Shown here piece after piece: positions 5,223 through 9,450 of a DNA stretch of 9,450 bases. The position numbers were made by a program, and so were the translations under genes. The stretch lies in NCBI GenBank assembly GCA_030641245.1, contig DAOWHU010000094.1:1-9450 (forward strand), read 5' to 3'. Source of the stretch: a bacterium (GTDB lineage Bacteria > Patescibacteriota > Minisyncoccia > Moranbacterales > DUUL01). Below the pieces are notes generated by a model that saw only the letters and a program-made list of their open reading frames with translations, did no database searches and was not told the DNA's origin. Each line of letters starts with the position of its first letter. The first letter of the stretch is position 1.

Positions 5223-6300
5223 AATCCTGAGCTTTTAGAGTTAATCCAATTACTGGAGCAAAGCCTTGGGAGTTCTGTTTTGAAATTGGTGGAATCTTCT
5301 TTACAAAATTCAAATTTATCCAAGGATTAGACTGGGTCACTGGCTGTCTTAATTTAACCGTCAAGTAAGAACTTAGCCCTTTCAAGTTGGAACCTCCACC
5401 ACACAAAATAATTTTAGTTATTTTTTTATTTTTTTCTTTTGAAAACAAATTTTCCTGAAGAAATTCAATCGTCTTTTTCATTTCCTTAACCAGAGTTTCC
5501 AAAAGTGAATTGAAAATAATTCGACTATTTTTGCTATTAACCTGAGAACTCTCTAGCCCTTTTTTAATTTTATAACGTTCTGCTTTTTCAAAGCTAACCC
5601 CTAATTCTTTCACGACAACTTCCGTCATCATTTTCCCAGAAATAGAACTATTAGCAGTAAACACTGGAGTATTTTTTTTACAAATCGCAAAATTACTGGA
5701 ATCAGTTCCAAGGTAAACAAGCAAAGCATAGTCTTCGAATTTTTTCGTAATCAAACTACGCGCCATCGACAATGACTCTGGTTCCAAAGCAATTACTTTA
5801 AAACCAAGACCATCAAAAATATCCAGATAATTATCAATAATATCCTTATTAGAAGCCATCACTAAAACGTCAACTTTGTTTTTTTCTTTTTTAAGAATTT
5901 GCCAATCATAATAAAGTTCACTGATAGCAACCGGAATGCTAGATTCAGTTTCCCATTTAATAGTTTCCTCTAGCGATTTTTCATCATCAGCCGACGGCAC
6001 TGAAATAACTCGAGTAAAAACTTTCTCCTCAGGAATAGTCAACATTATATTACTACCAGAAAAACTGCCGTGAACACTTTCCAGGGATTCCTTGAAGATT
6101 TCAATAAAGTCTTCTTTCTTAACTATGTTCCCTTGATTAATAACCCCTTTGGGAATTTTTTTCTGTGACCAACCAATAATCTCAAAGTCATCACCTTTAT
6201 TCTCTAATTGCAATAATCTTAAACTAGATCCAGTGAAATCAACCCCAAAATAACAGCTATCGCTGCAATGAGAAAAGTTTGTTATTACTTTATTTTTCAT
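5206..6300 (-). CDS. pilM: PilM, actin-like cytoplasmic ATPase of the type IV pilus
   Basis: An FtsA/actin-fold protein. Seen here: phosphate-1 loop YFGVDFTGSSLRLLQL (17-32), PilM-typical ETESSIPV (117-124) and EPES (173-176), phosphate-2 loop YLGTDSSNFAI (196-206), adenosine loop LCGGGSNL (299-306), and the closing FAPVIGLTLK (347-356). It should bind ATP and the INLLP tail of PilN at the inner face of the membrane. The frame is open further up to a TTG at 6372, but those extra 24 codons are AT-rich low-complexity sequence with no family match. I therefore choose ATG 6300, giving 364 residues. No SD precedes it. The gene overlaps pilN by 17 bases. The 149-base gap to the PilX-like gene shows no clear terminator, so one transcript is plausible. 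Confidence 0.88.
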   Translation of the reverse strand: MKNKVITNFSHCSDSCYFGVDFTGSSLRLLQLENKGDDFEIIGWSQKKIPKGVINQGNIVKKEDFIEIFKESLESVHGSFSGSNIMLTIPEEKVFTRVISVPSADDEKSLEETIKWETESSIPVAISELYYDWQILKKEKNKVDVLVMASNKDIIDNYLDIFDGLGFKVIALEPESLSMARSLITKKFEDYALLVYLGTDSSNFAICKKNTPVFTANSSISGKMMTEVVVKELGVSFEKAERYKIKKGLESSQVNSKNSRIIFNSLLETLVKEMKKTIEFLQENLFSKEKNKKITKIILCGGGSNLKGLSSYLTVKLRQPVTQSNPWINLNFVKKIPPISKQNSQGFAPVIGLTLKAQDYEKID

Positions 6301-6449
6301 TTTAAATTTATTTTTTATTTTAAATTCAACTATAAAGATCCTTTGAAACTTATACGTAGAAAATATGTTCAATAGAAAAACTGCATTTTAATATGACAAA
6401 TAAGAACTTAGAGTTTCCAATTTTAAATTTTGATTCAATTTTCAAGTTT

Positions 6450-7934
6450 CTATCGAATGTCTTCCCATAAATCGAGTTCGTAGACAGTTCCCGTCGGAAA
6501 ATACGGTGGTGGCTGATATATCAAATTATTATCAAAATACAAAGTCCTGATATCATAACCTGTTCCATCGGTCCAAGCGAATCCATACCTTCGGTTAGTC
6601 GCTATTGATCCCACAATGGTTATTTTTGCTCTATAGGCCCAACTACCCCAACCCCATTCAGAATACCAGTTACGACCAACTCGACCTTTTTGAGCTAATA
6701 AAGCCGCATCAATTTCTAAATTATCTTCAGAATACAAACCTACTGAAATGTCATTTTCAGCAATTAGCCCTATAATATCACTCCCATCGTAATTTGTATA
6801 TAAAATGTCATTTTGAAGATAAATATCAGTATCAGTAGCACCATCCAAATCAGCTGAAACAATAGTCAAACGAGCCGTATCTATTTGACCATCAACCCAA
6901 ATATGTTTGTCAGCAAAAATTAATCCGTTATCCGGAAAAGAAAAAACTTGTAAATCTTTCTCTGTGATAATTCGATAAGTATCGGTCTCCCAACTTCGAT
7001 CACCTTGATAATTCAAAACTTTACGTACCTCAACTTTATCATCTACTCTCAAAGTAAGATGATACCCTAAAACATCACGTTCTTCAAGAACACACTGCCA
7101 AACCCAAACCGGCGGAGGCCGACCAGTCCAATAATAATCACACTCCTCTTCTCCATAAGTGTCTTCATCAAAATATAGCCCATTATTTTGAGCTTCGGTT
7201 TTGATTAATCTTAAATCGCCAGTCACACTATTAAAATCGATGGAAGGAACCGGAAATTCATTCCCGGCTAAAAAAACTTGACTAGGATCTGCTGAAGAGG
7301 TCCAGACTCCAGATTTAATTGAGCCAGTATCTGGATCCCAATATTCCTCTACAGAACTGTGAACAACGTTGTTAGCCTCTCCATCAAATCTAATCCCATT
7401 ATTAGAGTGGACAGGACCAAAAATAGTAGTTCCAACTCCAAAACGCATTACATCGTTAGCCAAAACGGAATATTCACTCCAGGAAGGCTTTCTGAAACGA
7501 ACTCTGATTTTCTTTTTAATATTAGGATGTCGATAGGTCCATCCAATCGATTCGACTAAAACAATTGTCGAATCAGAATCGGGTGGAGTCACAGTAATTT
7601 CAAACTCCCCCACAGATTCGCCATCGAAATTGGCAATAACTCTATTATAAGGAGTAGAAGTTCCGATTGGATCACTTTTTTCCCAAAAATCTCTAATTTG
7701 TTGCTGATTTTTGCCATCTAAGCTATGAGCTAGATACCATCGATAATAATAAATACCCTCTTCAGAGAATTGCAAAGCTTTTTGTCGGGAAACTTCATCA
7801 GAACTATTTTTCTGATTATTAGCCACAAAAATAGCCAAACTAGTTAAAATAGTCGCTGTAATAGAGGCAATCATCAAAATATAGACTGAGATAGAGCCTC
7901 TTTTAAAATTCAATAATTTGTTTTTGTTTTCCAC
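6450..7934 (-). CDS. PilX-like pilus or surface protein with a large extracellular domain
   Basis: The 494 residues begin KRGSISVYILMIASITATIL (11-30), a hydrophobic helix (about 15-38) preceded by Arg-Gly. A helical region, SRQKALQFSEEGIYYYRWYL (49-68), follows; this is the layout of PilX N-terminal domains of minor-pilin-like proteins. The rest is a beta-rich, Trp/Tyr/Asp-rich extracellular region. It includes FGPVHSNNGIRFDGEANNVV (172-191) and GLIAENDISV (389-398), then LEIDAALLAQKG (406-417), a pattern I associate with polymer-forming repeats of PilX/DUF4900-type proteins. It has two Cys (265, 281), possibly a disulfide. No clear prepilin peptidase site with Glu at +5 is seen. It starts at GTG 7934 with no SD, lies upstream of pilM on the same strand, and has its own promoter. 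Function as a minor pilin or cell-surface adhesin is inferred. Confidence 0.7.
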   Translation of the reverse strand: MENKNKLLNFKRGSISVYILMIASITATILTSLAIFVANNQKNSSDEVSRQKALQFSEEGIYYYRWYLAHSLDGKNQQQIRDFWEKSDPIGTSTPYNRVIANFDGESVGEFEITVTPPDSDSTIVLVESIGWTYRHPNIKKKIRVRFRKPSWSEYSVLANDVMRFGVGTTIFGPVHSNNGIRFDGEANNVVHSSVEEYWDPDTGSIKSGVWTSSADPSQVFLAGNEFPVPSIDFNSVTGDLRLIKTEAQNNGLYFDEDTYGEEECDYYWTGRPPPVWVWQCVLEERDVLGYHLTLRVDDKVEVRKVLNYQGDRSWETDTYRIITEKDLQVFSFPDNGLIFADKHIWVDGQIDTARLTIVSADLDGATDTDIYLQNDILYTNYDGSDIIGLIAENDISVGLYSEDNLEIDAALLAQKGRVGRNWYSEWGWGSWAYRAKITIVGSIATNRRYGFAWTDGTGYDIRTLYFDNNLIYQPPPYFPTGTVYELDLWEDIR

Positions 7935-7966
7935 TTTTTGTTGTAAATAAAAACAGCCTCGATATT

Positions 7967-7995
7967 ATTATAACATCTTAAGGGACTATTTCCAA
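7967..7995 (-). promoter_or_regulatory. Promoter of the PilX-like gene, -35 inside the inverted repeat
   Basis: On the minus strand TTGGAA (7995-7990), a 17-base spacer and TATAAT (7972-7967) form a good promoter. TG one base before the -10 makes it an extended -10. The leader to GTG 7934 would be about 26 bases. The -35 and most of the spacer lie in the left arm of the repeat at 7978-8146; the -10 is just outside it. Confidence 0.65.
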
Positions 7996-8146
7996 GCTCG
8001 CTTTTCGAACTAAATTTATAAATTTTAAGCGAAACGCAGTTAAAGAAAGTTAGTAAATATAGTGTATTTGTGAACTTTACGAAACAAGTTGTAGCTAAAA
8101 TTTATAAATTTAGACGAAAATTGGGGTTTGGAAACAGTCCCCTTAA
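7978..8146. repeat. 169-bp element with long imperfect inverted arms
   Basis: The left arm (7978 to about 8027) begins TTAAGGGACTATTTCCAA. The right arm (about 8096-8146), read on the minus strand, begins TTAAGGGGACTGTTTCCAA. Both then carry TTTTCG and the perfect palindrome AAATTTATAAATTT (8012-8025 and 8098-8111). By hand alignment about 40 of 52 positions match. The centre adds AAAGTT...AACTTT and AAATA...TATTT pairs, so the whole can fold into one long hairpin. It has no ORF. It fills the space between greA and the PilX-like gene. A degenerate MITE-like element is the best guess; it may also stop greA transcripts. Confidence 0.65.
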
Positions 8147-8173
8147 TAGGCTATTTTCAATAAATTAAAAAGA

Positions 8174-8632
8174 TTATTTCAACTTTAATATTTTGTAGCT
8201 TATTTTTTTTCCATTTGCCAAAACAATCTTCACTTTATCGCCCTTCTTCTTGCCCAGAAAAGCCTTCCCAATTGGAGATTCATTGGAGATTTTTCCAGAA
8301 ACTGGATCGGCTTCATTAGAGCCCACTATGTGAAAAGTCATTTTCTTATTAAGAGTTTTGTTTTGAACTTCAATGATTGAATCGAGATCAACTTTTCCGT
8401 TACAGCCTTTTTTCTCAACTATTTTGTAAGTTCTGATAATGTTCTCCAAATAAATAACTCGACTTTCATTTTCTCTTTGTTGACTCTTAGCCTCAGTGTA
8501 TTCAGCATTCTCGCTTAAATCACCTAACTCCTTGGCCTCCTTAATAGCCTGCGCAATTTCTTTTCTTTTTTTAACTCGAAGCTCTAATTCATCTCGAATC
8601 TTTTGAGCCCCTGTTTCTGTAAGATATTTCAT
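8174..8632 (-). CDS. greA: Transcription elongation factor GreA
   Basis: GreA enters the RNA polymerase secondary channel and stimulates cleavage of backtracked RNA. The N-terminal coiled coil (1-75) contains GDLSENAEYTEAK, with the acidic tip residues Asp38 and Glu41 (Asp41 and Glu44 in E. coli). The C-terminal FKBP-like domain carries the signature SNESPIGKAFLG (116-127). I place the start at ATG 8632 (152 residues, normal length). The frame stays open to a TTG at 8689, but that TTG is the first triplet of the -35 box of a strong promoter, so it cannot be in the message made there. No SD precedes the ATG. It lies 75 bases after the adenylate kinase stop, so read-through from that gene is also possible. 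Confidence 0.95.
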   Translation of the reverse strand: MKYLTETGAQKIRDELELRVKKRKEIAQAIKEAKELGDLSENAEYTEAKSQQRENESRVIYLENIIRTYKIVEKKGCNGKVDLDSIIEVQNKTLNKKMTFHIVGSNEADPVSGKISNESPIGKAFLGKKKGDKVKIVLANGKKISYKILKLK

Positions 8633-8660
8633 TTTGTATTTTAATAAACAATTAAAGGAA

Positions 8661-8689
8661 ATTTTATTTGTTTTCTTCTTTATTGTCAA
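8661..8689 (-). promoter_or_regulatory. Near-consensus greA promoter
   Basis: On the minus strand TTGACA (8689-8684), 17 bases, then TAAAAT (8666-8661): a perfect -35 and a five-of-six -10. Transcription would start near 8653, leaving a leader of about 20 bases before ATG 8632. This decides the greA start. Confidence 0.75.
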
Positions 8690-8707
8690 GTAAATTAAAA
8701 GATTCCC

Positions 8708-9450
8708 TTATAAACCGAGAGCTTTAGATAACTGTTTGACCAAAGACAAGACTACAGGAGGAGCCAAAAGACTGTTGACCTCAACCCCTTCATCGTCCTT
8801 GATACTCCAAGACTTCTCCAAAATATTTACTTTTTTGTTCTTTTTGTCTAGCTCGTAATAATACTCTGGTGTTATTTCATATTTATCTACCAATTCATCG
8901 GCCCTGTCGACTGGAACAGCATTTCTCAAAAAAATTCTTGGGATTCCATGCAATGAAAAAGTTTTATCAATTATTTTTTGATCCGCATCCAAGCGATCTC
9001 GGATTGATTCAATTCCAGCATCATCACCGTCTTTTTTGATCATCCGTGCTCCTTCACAACCTTCATTGTCACATTTTAAATAAAATTCATTTTTTTCTTC
9101 ATCATAACCAACTTCTTTGGTAGTAAACAATTTTAAGTTTCGAGGAGTTTGACACTTTGGACAAACAACTCGAGATTTCATTCTTTCGTTTATAACCATC
9201 TCCGGAATATCGATAGAAATGAAAACATCTGGATCTTCACGATAATCAACCAAATCCCGGAAAAATAAGGAGTAAGAAACTTGATCCATTGTCCTAGGAA
9301 AACCATCAATGAAAAGAGCTTTTCCTCTGTGATTATCAATTTCTCTTTTAATCAAGGCTAGAATAATCTCATTGGGAATAGAAATTTTATCTTGGCTTCT
9401 ACCTAATATTGCATCAATAGCCTCGTCGACTGAAATAAAACCTCGATAAT
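8708..9450 (-). CDS. adk: Adenylate kinase / nucleoside-monophosphate kinase, zinc-LID type (partial)
   Basis: It transfers phosphate between ATP and AMP in the cytoplasm. The N-terminus with the P-loop is beyond the window edge. The open frame continues unbroken from the edge, so the TTG at 9355 is an internal Leu codon and not a start. Seen: IPNEIILALIKREID (NMP-binding region, about 9379-9335), FIDGFPRTMDQV (centred near 9300), SRVVCPKCQ and KCDNEGC forming a four-Cys zinc LID (9163-9056), and RDRLDADQ with downstream DR residues of the catalytic core. The second Cys pair is CX4C instead of the usual CX2C. The C-terminus is extended past the core by a tail ending VKQLSKALGL. Family placement is firm. 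The exact substrate (AMP or another NMP) is not proven. Confidence 0.88.
   Translation of the reverse strand, partial: YRGFISVDEAIDAILGRSQDKISIPNEIILALIKREIDNHRGKALFIDGFPRTMDQVSYSLFFRDLVDYREDPDVFISIDIPEMVINERMKSRVVCPKCQTPRNLKLFTTKEVGYDEEKNEFYLKCDNEGCEGARMIKKDGDDAGIESIRDRLDADQKIIDKTFSLHGIPRIFLRNAVPVDRADELVDKYEITPEYYYELDKKNKKVNILEKSWSIKDDEGVEVNSLLAPPVVLSLVKQLSKALGL

Noticed and set aside
6301..6372. TTG-initiated N-terminal extension of PilM
   Set aside because: The 24 extra codons encode low-complexity Lys/Phe/Ile sequence outside the family's normal start. ATG 6300 gives standard length and begins shortly before the phosphate-1 loop.
9353..9355. TTG as the start of the adenylate kinase gene
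   Set aside because: The reading frame continues to the window edge with family-like sequence (IPNEIILALIK), and the P-loop is missing after the TTG. It is an internal Leu codon of a gene cut by the edge.

Overview
The window is AT-rich (roughly one third G+C by eye). Every gene I can support is on the minus strand. The gene set is a YchF GTPase, GreA, a nucleoside-monophosphate kinase with a zinc-type LID, and a PilM-PilN-PilO pilus-platform cluster headed by a PilX-like protein. The style is small proteins, short gaps, few Shine-Dalgarno (SD) sequences and GC-rich palindromes scattered between genes. Together these suggest a Candidate Phyla Radiation (Patescibacteria, possibly Parcubacteria-like) genome. 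That placement is inference from family composition and was not tested by a search. All complete ORFs close with TAA, TAG or TGA, so the standard bacterial code fits and UGA-as-glycine is not needed.

In transcription order (high to low coordinates): the 3' part of an adenylate kinase (to 9450, cut by the edge); greA, with a near-consensus promoter of its own; a 169-bp long inverted repeat; a PilX-like surface or pilus protein (7934-6450), whose promoter appears to take its -35 box from that repeat; then pilM, pilN, pilO and a small membrane protein (6300-3664), ending at a hairpin terminator. Next is a 476-bp stretch (3513-3038) bounded by tRNA-Arg(UCU). It holds a 160-bp element with perfect 18-bp inverted ends, a cluster of GC-rich palindromes, and the promoter of a membrane-anchored thioredoxin-fold protein (3037-1991). 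A perfect bidirectional terminator follows (1800-1831), then ychF (1708-635), a CCGG-rich structured spacer, a 71-residue unknown protein (408-193), two hairpins, and the first 13 codons of another probable membrane or secreted protein (39-1).

The pil genes probably act together: PilM (cytoplasmic actin-like) binds the PilN tail, and PilN and PilO form the inner-membrane platform. The PilX-like protein could be a minor pilin or surface component of the same machine. The thioredoxin-fold protein could serve extracytoplasmic disulfide chemistry, which such surface proteins may need. The most unusual content is between the genes: two different inverted-repeat elements of 160-170 bp, one beside the tRNA and one that seems to supply half of a promoter.
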